A DNA stretch of 64,000 bases from an uncultured Dokdonia sp. (GCF_947492815.1 NZ_CANLOB010000002.1:124001-188000); one strand, 5' to 3'; shown: positions 1 to 9,136, numbered from the stretch's first letter. Notes: generated by a model from the letters alone, not told the origin. Translations and numbers: made by a program.

Positions 1-1
1 A

Positions 2-2065
2 GCAGTTTCTGACGGTCCAAACCCGCTTACAGCAAACTGGTTTGTGTATACAATTTCTGGAATACAAGATTACCAAAAATTATCGGTATGGAGTGATGGA
101 TATTATATCACTGAAAACACAGGTGGTTCAAATAGATTATGGGCATTAGAGAGAGATGCCATGTTAGTAGGAGATCCAAATGCTCAAATTTTAGGGTTTA
201 ATCTTCCTGGGATAGTAACAAGTGGATTTTTTAGCCCGCAAGCATTAAATGTAACAGATAGCAATTTGCCTGCACCAGGAGGAGCAACCATTGTATACCT
301 CCAAGATGATGCTTGGAATGGAGTATCTGTAGATCACATCAAAGTTTGGACTGCTGATGTGAATTGGTCTAACCCGTCAAGTTCAACAGTGTCCAATCCA
401 ACACAAATTAATACAACTCCTTTTATAAGTGTATTTGATAATGGAAGTTTTTCAAATTTATTACAACCAGGAAATGGAAGACGTATTAGTATAGATGCAT
501 TACAAGCAACTATTATGAATCAAGCGCAATTTAGAAAGTTTGCTACGCATAACTCAGCTGTTTTTAATTTTGTAGTAGATGCCGATGCGAGTTCTGGGGA
601 ACAAGCAGCAGTACGTTGGTATGAATTTCGCCAGAGTGGAGATAATCAACCTTGGTCATTATATCAAGAAGGTACATATACAGCACCAGATGGCAGACAT
701 GCTTGGAATGCAAGTATGGCTATGGATGCACAAGGTAATATAGGAATGGGATATACGTCTATGTCAGGACCTAGTACACCATCAACTGTGTTTGTAAGTT
801 CATATTATACAGGAAGAATGAGTACAGATCCATTAGGAACTATGACAGTTATGGAAGGATTGATAGCTAATGGTGATGCTAAAATTCCTGGCACTCGTTA
901 TGGTGATTATAGTAAAATGGATGTAGATCCTTCTGACGGTTCTACCTTCTGGTTTATTAATGAGTATATGAATAGTGGAAGGAGAGGTGTTGTTGGTGCG
1001 TTCCAATTACAAGCGGGACCTCCAGATACTGAAGCTCCAACTGATCCAACAAACCTAGTCGCTTCTAATATTACTTCCAATAGTGCAACACTTAGTTGGA
1101 ATGCTTCTTCAGATAATGTAGGTGTCGTGAGTTATACTATTTCTATAGATGGGAATAGTGTAGGTTCTTCTGCAACCACAACATTTGATGTGACGGGACT
1201 TACAGAACTAACATTATATAATGCTTCTGTAAATGCTGTGGATGCAGCAGGAAATGTTTCAGGAGATGCTACTACCTCATTTACCACACTTGAAGATAAT
1301 GGTGGTACTCCGGGTGTGATTGCTGGTTATTTCTTTGAGACTGGCTTTGATGGATGGATCGATGGAGGAAGTGATTGTGCAAGGCAATCTACCACAAATT
1401 CTTTTGAAGGATCATTCTCAATACGATTAAGAGATAACTCTAATTCTTCAAATATGGTCTCACCTGTATTAGATTTATCAGGAAATAATCAAGTAACGAT
1501 CGAATTCCATTCGTTTGCAACTAGTATGGAAAATGGAGAAGATTATTTTGTTGAATTCTTTAATGGATCTTCGTATCAAGTAATTGGTCAGTATGTGAGT
1601 GGAACAGATTTTTCTAATGGATCTTTCTTTACAGATACCATCACATTAGATAGCAGTAATTTTAACTTTAATGCTTCCAATAGATTTCGTATTCGTTGTG
1701 ATGCGAGCGCAAATAATGATCAAATATGGATAGATCAGGTAATTGTATCTGGTGATAATGTAAGTTCATTAAGAACAAAAGATGAAGCACCTACAATTAC
1801 AGCTTTACGCTCATTTACTGAAGCTTCAAAAGATAATATTAAGCTGTATCCTAATCCAGCTAAATCACAGTTGACAATTGATGTTCTGGATGAAACTTAT
1901 GAAGAGATCATTATTTTCTCTTCTACAGGAACTATTGTGCAAAAGATGAATCCTAAGCAAGATTCTCTTTCTGTTGATGTGTCTAAATTATCATCAGGAA
2001 TGTATTTCGTGAGATTTGTTTCGAAAGATGGACTCGCTGTAACTAAAAGATTTATAAAGCAGTAA
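2..2065 (+). CDS. T9SS-sorted secreted protein with fibronectin type III domain (5' end outside window)
   Basis: The reading frame is open from base 2, so the start lies upstream; the GTG at 44 is only an internal codon. The visible part begins in a region of unknown fold. A fibronectin type III domain follows at roughly residues 330-415 (counted from 44; TDPTNLVASN...TLSWNAS...YNASVNAVDAAGN), then a jelly-roll-like segment with a DQIWIDQV motif. The C-terminus is a type IX sorting domain (LYPNPAKSQLTIDV ... GMYFVRFVSKDG ... KRFIKQ). Known for the family: such proteins cross the outer membrane by T9SS and are cell-surface attached or released. The catalytic role, if any, is in the missing or unrecognised N-terminal part. 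A strong terminator follows directly. Confidence 0.85.
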   Translation, partial: AVSDGPNPLTANWFVYTISGIQDYQKLSVWSDGYYITENTGGSNRLWALERDAMLVGDPNAQILGFNLPGIVTSGFFSPQALNVTDSNLPAPGGATIVYLQDDAWNGVSVDHIKVWTADVNWSNPSSSTVSNPTQINTTPFISVFDNGSFSNLLQPGNGRRISIDALQATIMNQAQFRKFATHNSAVFNFVVDADASSGEQAAVRWYEFRQSGDNQPWSLYQEGTYTAPDGRHAWNASMAMDAQGNIGMGYTSMSGPSTPSTVFVSSYYTGRMSTDPLGTMTVMEGLIANGDAKIPGTRYGDYSKMDVDPSDGSTFWFINEYMNSGRRGVVGAFQLQAGPPDTEAPTDPTNLVASNITSNSATLSWNASSDNVGVVSYTISIDGNSVGSSATTTFDVTGLTELTLYNASVNAVDAAGNVSGDATTSFTTLEDNGGTPGVIAGYFFETGFDGWIDGGSDCARQSTTNSFEGSFSIRLRDNSNSSNMVSPVLDLSGNNQVTIEFHSFATSMENGEDYFVEFFNGSSYQVIGQYVSGTDFSNGSFFTDTITLDSSNFNFNASNRFRIRCDASANNDQIWIDQVIVSGDNVSSLRTKDEAPTITALRSFTEASKDNIKLYPNPAKSQLTIDVLDETYEEIIIFSSTGTIVQKMNPKQDSLSVDVSKLSSGMYFVRFVSKDGLAVTKRFIKQ

Positions 2066-2088
2066 TTAAAAATACTGAGTTGTCATAG

Positions 2089-2118
2089 AAAAGCCTGCGG
2101 TATTTAACGCAGGCTTTT
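2089..2118. terminator. Bidirectional terminator hairpin between convergent genes
   Basis: An 11-bp perfect stem (AAAAGCCTGCG / CGCAGGCTTTT) with an 8-nt loop lies between the T9SS gene and the convergent endonuclease-family gene. A/T runs on both sides make it usable from either strand. Confidence 0.85.
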
Positions 2119-2122
2119 TAAT

Positions 2123-3100
2123 TTATAAATGCTTAAAGATGCAGTACACAGGAAAGTGATCACTGTATCCTCCTAAGTATCTTCTACCTGCATAAGTCCG
2201 AAACGGATTGCCTTTAAAACGTCCTTTAAATTCTGTTAAGTGATGTTTATTATAGATATCTGATTTATCATATCTAAGTGTATTTTCATGCATACGCATA
2301 AAATTTGTAGATAAAATAATCTGGTCAAAAAGATACCATTCAAAATCATGATTAAGGCTTCCTTCATACCTAGTATTTAGAAATACCATAGGATTGTAAA
2401 GATCTTTTTGGACGAGATGGTTTTTAATACTTTCATTATGTGGCCCATCATTAAAATCACCCATAACAATGATACGAGCTTCTGGTTCTTCTGCTTCAAT
2501 GCGCTCTATAATCATTCGGTTTTTTTGAGCAGCTGTAATTCGTTTAGGTTGCGACTCTTCTACGCCACTTCGTCTGGAAGGCCAGTGATTTATGAGGATA
2601 TGTGTTCTTACACCCATTAAGTTTCCAGTTACATGTAATATATCACGCGTGTAGTCACGTTCTCCATATTCTGATTCTAAGTATACAGAAACGGTCTCGC
2701 TGTCTATAACTTCAAAATCTTCTTTTAGGTATAATAAACCTACATCAATACCTCGCTCATCTGGAGAATCATAATGCACAATGTCATATCCAAGATCTTC
2801 AAGGGCTTGAGTTTCTATGAGTTTTTGAAGTACAGCTTTATTTTCTACTTCTGCTACACCTATTATTGATGGAGAGCTATTGGTTTCTTCGTGTCCAATT
2901 TCTGAGATCACACGACTTAGCTTGTTTAGCTTTTTGGTGTATCGTTTGCTGTTCCAGTTTTTATATCCTTCGGCGGTAAAATCGTCATCCAATGTTTCAG
3001 GGTCATCCTGAGTGTCAAAGAGATTTTCTAGGTTGTAAAATGCAACGCTTATTTTTTTTGATGCTGGGTTCGCTTTCGCGAAAGCGGAATTATCTTTCAT
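2123..3100 (-). CDS. Endonuclease/exonuclease/phosphatase family protein
   Basis: This 325-aa protein carries the metal-dependent EEP (DNase I-like) fold signature in order: YNLENLFD near residue 22, VAEVEN near 82, DERGIDVGLLY near 112, NHWPSRR near 170, VMGDFND near 213 and SDHFPV near 313. The conserved Asn, Glu, Asp and His residues are present, so it should be an active phosphoesterase; the substrate (nucleic acid or other phosphodiester) cannot be told. No signal peptide is seen. The first 15 residues (KDNSAFAKANPAS) contain a copy of the palindromic repeat read as AFAKA, so the N-terminus may have been extended by it. It is divergent from hflX with 63 bp between them. Confidence 0.9.
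   Translation of the reverse strand: MKDNSAFAKANPASKKISVAFYNLENLFDTQDDPETLDDDFTAEGYKNWNSKRYTKKLNKLSRVISEIGHEETNSSPSIIGVAEVENKAVLQKLIETQALEDLGYDIVHYDSPDERGIDVGLLYLKEDFEVIDSETVSVYLESEYGERDYTRDILHVTGNLMGVRTHILINHWPSRRSGVEESQPKRITAAQKNRMIIERIEAEEPEARIIVMGDFNDGPHNESIKNHLVQKDLYNPMVFLNTRYEGSLNHDFEWYLFDQIILSTNFMRMHENTLRYDKSDIYNKHHLTEFKGRFKGNPFRTYAGRRYLGGYSDHFPVYCIFKHL
3071..3086. repeat. Palindromic repeat copy, in coding sequence (AFAKA frame)
   Basis: CGCTTTCGCGAAAGCG, a perfect 16-bp palindrome, lies in codons 5-10 of the EEP-family gene and is read Ala-Phe-Ala-Lys-Ala. Confidence 0.95.
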
Positions 3101-3150
3101 AAAAATGATATCGGGTTACTAATTTACTAAAAAGGATAGAACCTATTTGC

Positions 3151-3158
3151 TACCTTTG
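3151..3158 (+). promoter_or_regulatory. -7 box of the hflX promoter, very short leader
   Basis: TACCTTTG matches the Bacteroidota -7 consensus TAnnTTTG and ends only 5 bases before the hflX ATG. The transcript would therefore be leaderless or nearly so. No clear -33 TTG is visible at the usual spacing. Confidence 0.5.
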
Positions 3159-3163
3159 CCTTT

Positions 3164-4375
3164 ATGCTAGAAGCCGAGAAAACAAATTATGAAAAATGTG
3201 TCCTGATAGGACTGGTTACACGTTCTCAAAATGAGGAGAAGATGATCGAATATCTGGACGAGTTAGAATTTCTAGCCTATACGGCAGGAGGGCAAGTGCT
3301 TAAGAGGTTTACTCAAAAGCTAGAAAAACCGAACCCTAAAACGTTTATAGGTACAGGAAAAATGGAAGATGTTGCTGCGTATGTAGAGCAACATGAAGTG
3401 GGGACAGTTATTTTTGATGATGAGCTTACACCTGCACAACAAAAAAATATAGAGCGTATTTTACGATGTAAAATTGTAGATAGAACGTATCTGATCCTTG
3501 ATATTTTTGCGCAAAGAGCACAAACAAGTTATGCACGTACACAAGTGGAGCTTGCGCAATATGAGTATTTATTACCAAGACTTGTTGGATTATGGACTCA
3601 CTTAGAGCGTCAACGAGGAGGTATTGGAATGCGTGGTCCTGGGGAAACAGAAATTGAAACGGATAGACGTATTGTAAGAGATCGTATTTCGTTGCTTAAA
3701 AAGAAAATACTAACTATAGATAAACAAATGGCTACGCAACGTGGTAATCGTGGAGCACTAGTACGTGTAGCTTTAGTAGGATATACCAATGTAGGAAAGT
3801 CTACACTCATGAATACTTTGAGTAAAAGTGAAGTGTTTGCAGAAAATAAACTCTTTGCTACGTTAGATACTACAGTGCGTAAAGTAGTGATTGGAAATTT
3901 ACCTTTCTTGCTTTCTGATACAGTAGGGTTTATACGTAAGTTGCCTACGCAGTTGGTAGATTCTTTTAAGAGTACACTAGATGAAGTGCGAGAAGCCGAT
4001 TTGTTATTGCATGTGGTAGATATCTCTCATCCTCAGTTTGAAGATCATATTGCTTCTGTAAATCAGATTTTAGATGAAATCAAAAGTGCTGACAAGCCAG
4101 TGCTTATGGTGTTTAATAAAATAGATGCGTATCAACCTGAAGCTTATGATGAAGAAGATTTGATGATAGAGCGTACGATGGCGCATTACTCATTAGATGA
4201 GTGGAAGCAAACTTGGATGGCGCGTACTAATGGAGATTCTATTTTTATATCTGCATTAAATAAAGATAATTTTGAAGTATTTAGGAAGAAAGTGTATGAA
4301 CGTGTGCGTGAGATTCATGTGACGCGTTTTCCTTATAATAGTTTTCTGTATCCAGAATATGAAGAAGGGATATGA
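3164..4375 (+). CDS. hflX: GTPase HflX
   Basis: This 403-aa protein has the HflX layout: an N-terminal glycine-rich domain (GTGKMEDV), a helical linker with GGIGMRGPGETEIETDRR, then a G domain with G1 GYTNVGKST near residue 206, G3 DTVGFI near 252 and G4 NKID near 318. HflX binds the 50S subunit and splits stalled or heat-damaged ribosomes in a GTP-dependent way. Length and motif order are normal. The ATG at 3164 is chosen because a TAnnTTTG box sits just upstream. It is monocistronic, ended by a strong terminator at 4396-4430. Confidence 0.95.
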   Translation: MLEAEKTNYEKCVLIGLVTRSQNEEKMIEYLDELEFLAYTAGGQVLKRFTQKLEKPNPKTFIGTGKMEDVAAYVEQHEVGTVIFDDELTPAQQKNIERILRCKIVDRTYLILDIFAQRAQTSYARTQVELAQYEYLLPRLVGLWTHLERQRGGIGMRGPGETEIETDRRIVRDRISLLKKKILTIDKQMATQRGNRGALVRVALVGYTNVGKSTLMNTLSKSEVFAENKLFATLDTTVRKVVIGNLPFLLSDTVGFIRKLPTQLVDSFKSTLDEVREADLLLHVVDISHPQFEDHIASVNQILDEIKSADKPVLMVFNKIDAYQPEAYDEEDLMIERTMAHYSLDEWKQTWMARTNGDSIFISALNKDNFEVFRKKVYERVREIHVTRFPYNSFLYPEYEEGI

Positions 4376-4395
4376 TAAGTATCTCATACTAAGAT

Positions 4396-4430
4396 AAAAA
4401 AATGCAAGTCTATTAGACTTGCATTTTTTT
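4396..4430 (+). terminator. Rho-independent terminator of hflX
   Basis: A ten-bp core stem ATGCAAGTCT / AGACTTGCAT with a 3-nt loop is preceded by an A run and followed by seven Ts. Confidence 0.9.
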
Positions 4431-4484
4431 GTAACAATTTTTTAAAAATCTTTACTTATTATTGTGTAACTAACCATCTCACAT

Positions 4485-5828
4485 ATGCTTCCTAAACACG
4501 AAGATTCTAAGTTTAAAAAATGGCTTGACATTTTACAGCAAGAAAGTTGGCAATTGGAACTCATTATTTCTGGAGTTGCTATTTTGGGATTGATTCAAGC
4601 TTTTGAACCTATTATTAAGATCACCAATTCTGTTGGTGCAAAATCAATGGATGATAATACGCTTAGTGCTATTGCAGGAATTGGATTTGCTGCAATTATT
4701 ATATGCCTTTTGTCTCTGACTATTTGTTTGATTATTCATGTGATTTTAAGAGGACTTTGGATTGGTGCTGTAGGGTTGCGTTATTTTTCAGGAGATATAG
4801 ATTATGATGTGTTGAATTATACAGATAAATTTAAAAAATATCTCCAAAAGCGTATTGGGTCTTTTGATAAATACATTGCAAAACTAGAAGATTACTGTAG
4901 TCTCATATTTGCATTATCCTTTTTATTAGTCTTTTTCTTTCTCTCCTTTTTTATTACCATTGGTTTTTTTGCTGCCGTAGTAGGAATTATTGATTATGTG
5001 TTTGGAGCTAGTGCAGTAGGTGAGGTGATAGGTTCTATTATAGTTGTATTTATGATTATCGCTATCCTTATGACAGCGGTTGATTTTTTTACGCAAGGGT
5101 TTTTGAAAAAGAAAAAATGGTTGGCTTTAATCTATTTCCCGATTTATAGACTAATGAGTAGAGTGACCTTTTCGTTTTTATATAGGCCTTTACTTTATAA
5201 CTTATTAGATAATAAACTTGGAAAGCGTATTTTGGCAGTATTGATTCCTGTTTTTATTGGAGGTCTTTTGTTGTTTTCTGTAAATATAAGAGAGTCAAAT
5301 TTTCATATAGATCGTTGGAATAATAGATCAGAGTATGCTCGTGTTTTAAATTATGATGATGAAATAGCAGATAAAGCAAGTGCTTTTGTGAAATCGGCTG
5401 CTATTCCTTCTAAGATTATAAGGGAATCTGCATTGCCAGTTTTTATAAAACATAGGATTGCTATAGAGGATGTTATTTATAAAATAGATAGCACATTAGT
5501 ACCTGAAAAAGATAAGCGAGGCTATGAATTAGGAGGAATTAATTTGCAATTTAATATTGAAAATGATAGTACTGCATACCCTAAGTTTAAGAACTATATA
5601 AGTTTGCTAGAAGGAGTGATTACAATTAAATTGGATGATACAATTATACCTGCTAGTTATATTATGTCACATAATCTTAAGAATCAAAGAGGGTATGAGA
5701 CGGTTTTAGATTTAAAAGATCTTACTCGCGGAATGCATACATTATATATTACTAGAAAAGCACTGAGAAGAGATTCTATTGTAACAAGGGATGTTGCTAG
5801 GATTCCCTTTTGGTATTATCCTGATTAA
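4485..5828 (+). CDS. Multi-pass membrane protein of unknown function
   Basis: I do not recognise this 447-aa protein. It has about five or six hydrophobic segments: residues about 27-47, 64-90, 140-172, 178-202, 235-250 and 262-278. A soluble C-terminal domain of about 170 residues follows, presumably outside the membrane. A Lys-rich patch (FLKKKKW, about 205) separates helices. There are no enzyme or transporter motifs. It stands alone between two terminators and is convergent with a DUF3078 gene. The ATG start gives MLPKHEDSKFKKWLD, a plausible cytoplasmic amphipathic start. Confidence 0.75.
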   Translation: MLPKHEDSKFKKWLDILQQESWQLELIISGVAILGLIQAFEPIIKITNSVGAKSMDDNTLSAIAGIGFAAIIICLLSLTICLIIHVILRGLWIGAVGLRYFSGDIDYDVLNYTDKFKKYLQKRIGSFDKYIAKLEDYCSLIFALSFLLVFFFLSFFITIGFFAAVVGIIDYVFGASAVGEVIGSIIVVFMIIAILMTAVDFFTQGFLKKKKWLALIYFPIYRLMSRVTFSFLYRPLLYNLLDNKLGKRILAVLIPVFIGGLLLFSVNIRESNFHIDRWNNRSEYARVLNYDDEIADKASAFVKSAAIPSKIIRESALPVFIKHRIAIEDVIYKIDSTLVPEKDKRGYELGGINLQFNIENDSTAYPKFKNYISLLEGVITIKLDDTIIPASYIMSHNLKNQRGYETVLDLKDLTRGMHTLYITRKALRRDSIVTRDVARIPFWYYPD

Positions 5829-5838
5829 ATTTTCTTGG

Positions 5839-5875
5839 TACGCTCCTGCCAGTGAGGCAGGTTTGCGAAAGCATA
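5839..5875. repeat. Composite palindromic repeat, type I insert (noncoding)
   Basis: Read on the minus strand, this is the palindrome ATGCTTTCGCAAA / AGCGTA split by a 17-nt self-complementary insert that starts CCTGCCTC and ends GGCAGG. The insertion point (between GCGAA-like and AGCGT) is the same as in the copy at 10383-10423. It lies just after the stop of the membrane-protein gene. Confidence 0.8.
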
Positions 5876-5879
5876 AAAA

Positions 5880-5902
5880 AACCCACTCAAAACGAGTGGG
5901 TT
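5880..5902. terminator. Bidirectional terminator
   Basis: A nine-bp stem AACCCACTC / GAGTGGGTT with a 5-nt loop is flanked by an A run on the left and a T-rich stretch on the right. It lies between two convergent genes. Confidence 0.8.
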
Positions 5903-5926
5903 CTTATTTTTCGAATTAATTTTTTA

Positions 5927-6874
5927 TTAGAAAGCGTAGCTTAGTCCAAATGTCCAATAGCTTTGGATTTCATCATCTACACTATCATCACCTAATTCAA
6001 AAGGTGTAGCCATAGGCATTGCAGCAAGTAATTGATTATTTACAAAGTTTATAGTTTCTTGTCTATTACCTCTTAAACCAAAATCAAATCCAACACCAAT
6101 CTTTTTCCATAATGTATATCCAAAAGAGTTGGTCCATGTCCAGTTTGATAAATCACTAGATTCATAACTTTGGAATGCAGAAAGGTTAGACTTGAAATTA
6201 ATTGCTCCTATTTTACGCGTATAGTCTACTAAAATTTTTGCTCCTAAAGAAGATTCAAAAACAGTGTCTCCACTACTAAATACAAAGTTGTAGTTTAATG
6301 GGTGTACTACTACTACTAAATTTGGAATAGGTGTCCATGTACCTCCAACCCCAAGATCTAAATATCCAGGATCATTGAAGTTGTCTAGAATAGTTGTTCT
6401 ATATTCGGCAAGTCCTGAAATTGCAAAGTTTTTTGCAACATTTCTACCATATAAAGAAGAGATGTTAAATACATCTGTTCCTGCTCTAAAGCTATCATCA
6501 TCATCAGGGTTATCTTTATCGTCAAACTTTACCCATCCTAAATTGATATTTGCAGCATTACGCCAGAAGAATTTTTCTTCTTTAAGATTTGCATATCCAT
6601 TTACAGTAAATGCTATGTTTCCAGAAGATACATTAGGAGTTCCTTGAGAAAACCAATCACTAAATTGAGAAATACTTCCTCCTATCGTTCCAAAAGCTCC
6701 TTTTTTCCATCCTGGCAATGCGTCTATTTGAGCTTGTAATGCATCTACTTCTCCTTGTAATTTTGCTATCTCTGCCTTTTTAGGTGCTTGCTGCTCTTTT
6801 AACTCTTCTTCTGTTTGTGCAGATAAGTTGATAGTCAGTAGCATGGCTGTCGCTAATACAACGATTTTTTTCAT
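5927..6874 (-). CDS. DUF3078 family envelope protein
   Basis: This 315-aa protein begins with a signal peptide (MKKIVVLATAMLLTINLSAQ). A short coiled-coil segment rich in Glu, Lys and Ala follows (about 20-52), then GWKKGAFGTIGGSISQFSDWFSQG and a run of alternating beta-strand-like segments ending in WTFGLSYAF. This matches the DUF3078 family, predicted beta-barrel proteins of unknown function found in Bacteroidota. It shares the pattern W-x-x-G/N-I-A-x-x-F with the next gene (7039-8007) and is probably a divergent paralogue. A TATCTTTG -7 box lies about 30 bp upstream of the start. Confidence 0.8.
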   Translation of the reverse strand: MKKIVVLATAMLLTINLSAQTEEELKEQQAPKKAEIAKLQGEVDALQAQIDALPGWKKGAFGTIGGSISQFSDWFSQGTPNVSSGNIAFTVNGYANLKEEKFFWRNAANINLGWVKFDDKDNPDDDDSFRAGTDVFNISSLYGRNVAKNFAISGLAEYRTTILDNFNDPGYLDLGVGGTWTPIPNLVVVVHPLNYNFVFSSGDTVFESSLGAKILVDYTRKIGAINFKSNLSAFQSYESSDLSNWTWTNSFGYTLWKKIGVGFDFGLRGNRQETINFVNNQLLAAMPMATPFELGDDSVDDEIQSYWTFGLSYAF

Positions 6875-6901
6875 AATATAATTGATTTGTAATTTCTAAT
6901 A

Positions 6902-6909
6902 CAAAGATA
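6902..6909 (-). promoter_or_regulatory. -7 box upstream of the DUF3078 gene
   Basis: On the minus strand this reads TATCTTTG, a full match to TAnnTTTG, about 28 bases before the start codon. The -33 element is not clear. Confidence 0.45.
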
Positions 6910-7038
6910 GACTTTCTGATCAAAAATTAATTTTAATTAATGATAAGCTTATTTTTTGTGTAGTACGACGTTTAAAAATAATGTTTTGTCGATTTGGAGG
7001 TCGATATTTTATTATTTTCACTATTTGTACAAATCGGA

Positions 7039-8007
7039 TTATGATTTCCAATCAAAGAAAGAATACTTAAGCCCTACCCCTAGAACTTCTCGTACTTGAA
7101 GTCCGCTTATAGCATTTTCATCATAAATAAGTTGTAGTGCCACATTGGTGGTGATATGTTTATTTACTGTCATCGCAATATTAAGAGTGTAGTCTAAATC
7201 TACATTTTTTGTGTTTTCTAAATAATCAGAATATAGATTTAATGTGTTTTCAAATATAATATTGTCAATGAGTTCTTCCTTGTAATAAGCACTTAAAGAA
7301 GCACCTAGTTCAAAACGTGTTGTTCTGTTTGCTTCTACTCCAAAAAATGGAACATAATTTTCTAGAGCTTCAGGATCATTTTCATCTACGCTAGTAAAAC
7401 GAGGGCTTACAAAAATAAATCGAGCAGTTGCAGGCGCTATATTGATTTTGAAATCATCACTTTCTTTCCATAAGATTCCAGGGCCTATTTGTAAGTAAGC
7501 AGGAGAAAAGGCATCTGTTATTTTTCTTCTGTCTTGTGCAATTTCTGTAATTTCTCCTTGTTCATTAAGGATATCCTTGTTAAAAAACTCAAAACCTGCG
7601 AGAAGCTGTGTTCTAAAGTTGATAATCCCAGAATAGTACCATTTTGTTTCTGGTATTTTACTTCCAAAAATACTATTTATCTCAAATCGATCTGTAGTTT
7701 TTCGCACAAATTCTTGGTCTCTTGCAATGGCTAATCCTAAGTTGATTATTAGTTTTGTGTCCCAGCTTATTTTTTTAGTTTTATAATTAAGATCTTGGCT
7801 TAAATTAAAGTTGCCAGCTATATTTGAAGTCCCTCCGCCTTGCCATTCATCATTAAAAGCACTTTGGTTAAATAAGAGTTCAAGCATACCCTTGCTTTTC
7901 CAACCCGTTTCAATAGAATCTTTTTTAGTTTTCTTTTCTTTTGACTTGTCTTGAGCAAAAAGAGAAAATGATAACAGGCATGTTAGAGTTAGAATGTAAA
8001 AACGCAT
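7039..8007 (-). CDS. DUF3078 domain-containing outer-envelope protein
   Basis: This 322-aa protein has signal peptide MRFYILTLTCLLSFSLFAQ and a Lys-rich stretch (DKSKEKKTKKDS). The DUF3078 hallmark follows: GWKSKGMLELLFNQSAFNDEW, GGGTSNIAGNFNLSQDLNYK and WDTKLIINLGLA. The rest is alternating strand-like segments ending FFDWKS. It is a predicted outer-membrane beta-barrel of unknown function. It follows the last SUF-operon gene by 60 bp on the same strand. Its own promoter is possible: TTG, 19 bp, then TACTTTAG, one base off consensus. Confidence 0.85.
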   Translation of the reverse strand: MRFYILTLTCLLSFSLFAQDKSKEKKTKKDSIETGWKSKGMLELLFNQSAFNDEWQGGGTSNIAGNFNLSQDLNYKTKKISWDTKLIINLGLAIARDQEFVRKTTDRFEINSIFGSKIPETKWYYSGIINFRTQLLAGFEFFNKDILNEQGEITEIAQDRRKITDAFSPAYLQIGPGILWKESDDFKINIAPATARFIFVSPRFTSVDENDPEALENYVPFFGVEANRTTRFELGASLSAYYKEELIDNIIFENTLNLYSDYLENTKNVDLDYTLNIAMTVNKHITTNVALQLIYDENAISGLQVREVLGVGLKYSFFDWKS

Positions 8008-8067
8008 TATTAGTGAGATTGAATAAGCGCGCTAAAGTAGTGTAAATGCTAAAAAAATCAAATGGAG

Positions 8068-8574
8068 TTATTTCTTTTTCTTGTATAAGGGCACCGAAGA
8101 GCAGGCTTCTCCAAAGAGTAAACTTTTGGTAACAGGTTGTAATTTTTCTATAAGCAATAAATACGCATTTTTAGGAACGGGTTTGTTAGCACATCCTTTT
8201 ACAATCACGGGACTATCTTGGTAAGGTGTTGTATCTAATGTTGAGATAGCTTCTGTGTATAGAATTGTTTCTAGCGTTTCTAATGATCCTGTAATTGTTT
8301 TTTTTGCAATGCCCTGTAATTGTGTAGCAACAAGCATGTGTGCCCAAGCAGGAATAATAGCATCTGTACTACAATGTAATACTACATAGGCATCTTGATA
8401 TTGTGTCCAGTCATGGTTGGATACGCTTTCGCGAAAGCGTTTTTCTCTTAATATGAAGCCTTCTTCTAGCCATTGAGAAATATCTATGGTTATGCGCGCT
8501 CCTGATGCATACAAATCTTCAAGATCAAACGTGATCAGTTTACTATTGGCTACTCTATTTACAATTTCATCCAT
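8068..8574 (-). CDS. DUF2480 family protein
   Basis: This 168-aa protein starts MDEIVNRVANSKLITFDLEDLY, the conserved opening of the DUF2480 family, which in Flavobacteriia is usually the last gene of the SUF operon. It contains a Cys in VIVKGCANKPVPKNAYLLLIEKLQPV and another near the end. The role is unknown; position suggests a link to Fe-S assembly or sulfur handling (inference). Residues about 49-55 (KRFRES) are encoded by a palindromic repeat read in its less common frame. Confidence 0.85.
   Translation of the reverse strand: MDEIVNRVANSKLITFDLEDLYASGARITIDISQWLEEGFILREKRFRESVSNHDWTQYQDAYVVLHCSTDAIIPAWAHMLVATQLQGIAKKTITGSLETLETILYTEAISTLDTTPYQDSPVIVKGCANKPVPKNAYLLLIEKLQPVTKSLLFGEACSSVPLYKKKK
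8423..8440. repeat. Palindromic repeat copy, in coding sequence (RFRES frame)
   Basis: ACGCTTTCGCGAAAGCGT, a perfect 18-bp palindrome inside the DUF2480 gene, is read Arg-Phe-Arg-Glu-Ser on the minus strand. Confidence 0.95.
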
Positions 8575-8662
8575 GAGGTGCTATTTTTTAAATGTAAGCT
8601 CATTTATAGTAGTGAACAACTACCAAAACTCCTTGGTTTACAGTAAATTATTTATTGCTATT

Positions 8663-8989
8663 TTACAACATACCAAGCTCTAATTTTGCTTCTTCGCTCA
8701 TCAGTTCTTGAGACCAAGGAGGGTCAAAGGTAATTTCGACTTCGCAATCATTTACTCCTTTAATAGACTTTATTTTTTCTTCTACTTCTAATGGAAGTGT
8801 TTCTGCGACAGGACAGTTCGGAGTGGTTAATGTCATTAAAACCTTTGTGTCATAATCTTCATTTACAAATACGTCGTAAATCAACCCAAGTTCGTAAATA
8901 TCTACTGGGATTTCTGGATCGTATATTGTTTTGATAACACGAACTATTTTTTCGCCTAACTCTTCTGTGTTTATTGTTGTGTCGCTCAT
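8663..8989 (-). CDS. SUF-associated DUF59 / SufT-like Fe-S assembly factor
   Basis: This 108-aa MIP18/DUF59-type protein carries YDPEIPVDIYELGLIY near residue 22 and TTPNCPVAETLP near 56; the Cys and preceding Asp/Pro motif are the family signature. Such proteins help mature Fe-S proteins or hand over clusters. I prefer the ATG at 8989 (MSDTTINTEELG) to the GTG at 9007, because it gives the usual N-terminus of this family. It is the eleventh of twelve genes in the SUF operon. Confidence 0.9.
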   Translation of the reverse strand: MSDTTINTEELGEKIVRVIKTIYDPEIPVDIYELGLIYDVFVNEDYDTKVLMTLTTPNCPVAETLPLEVEEKIKSIKGVNDCEVEITFDPPWSQELMSEEAKLELGML

Positions 8990-9000
8990 AATTTGTTTTA

Positions 9001-9073
9001 TTCTCACGAAGGTGATAATCTCATCGCATCTTCGTAATTATTAGTGTCATTTCCACATAGGTGGAAATCTCAT
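9001..9073. repeat. Two degenerate REP-like hairpins in the sufE-sufT gap
   Basis: Two copies of the same pattern lie in tandem. At 9001-9025 there is TTCTCAC-GAA-GGTGATAA then TCTCAT. At 9050-9073 there is TTTCCAC-ATA-GGTGGAAA then TCTCAT. The second forms a clean 8-bp hairpin (9049-9068). Both are followed by a TATTAGT-like string. The pattern resembles intergenic REP-type hairpins of Bacteroidota, but I cannot place the family. Confidence 0.5.
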
Positions 9074-9136
9074 GATTATTAGTTTAAAATGGGAATTTCA
9101 CCCAAGTTATCAAGGATTTTGTTTTTGTTTATAACG

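Noticed and set aside
5927..8007. The two DUF3078 genes as a recent tandem duplication
   Set aside because: They share fold-level motifs only; sequence is too different for a recent event, and each seems to have its own promoter.
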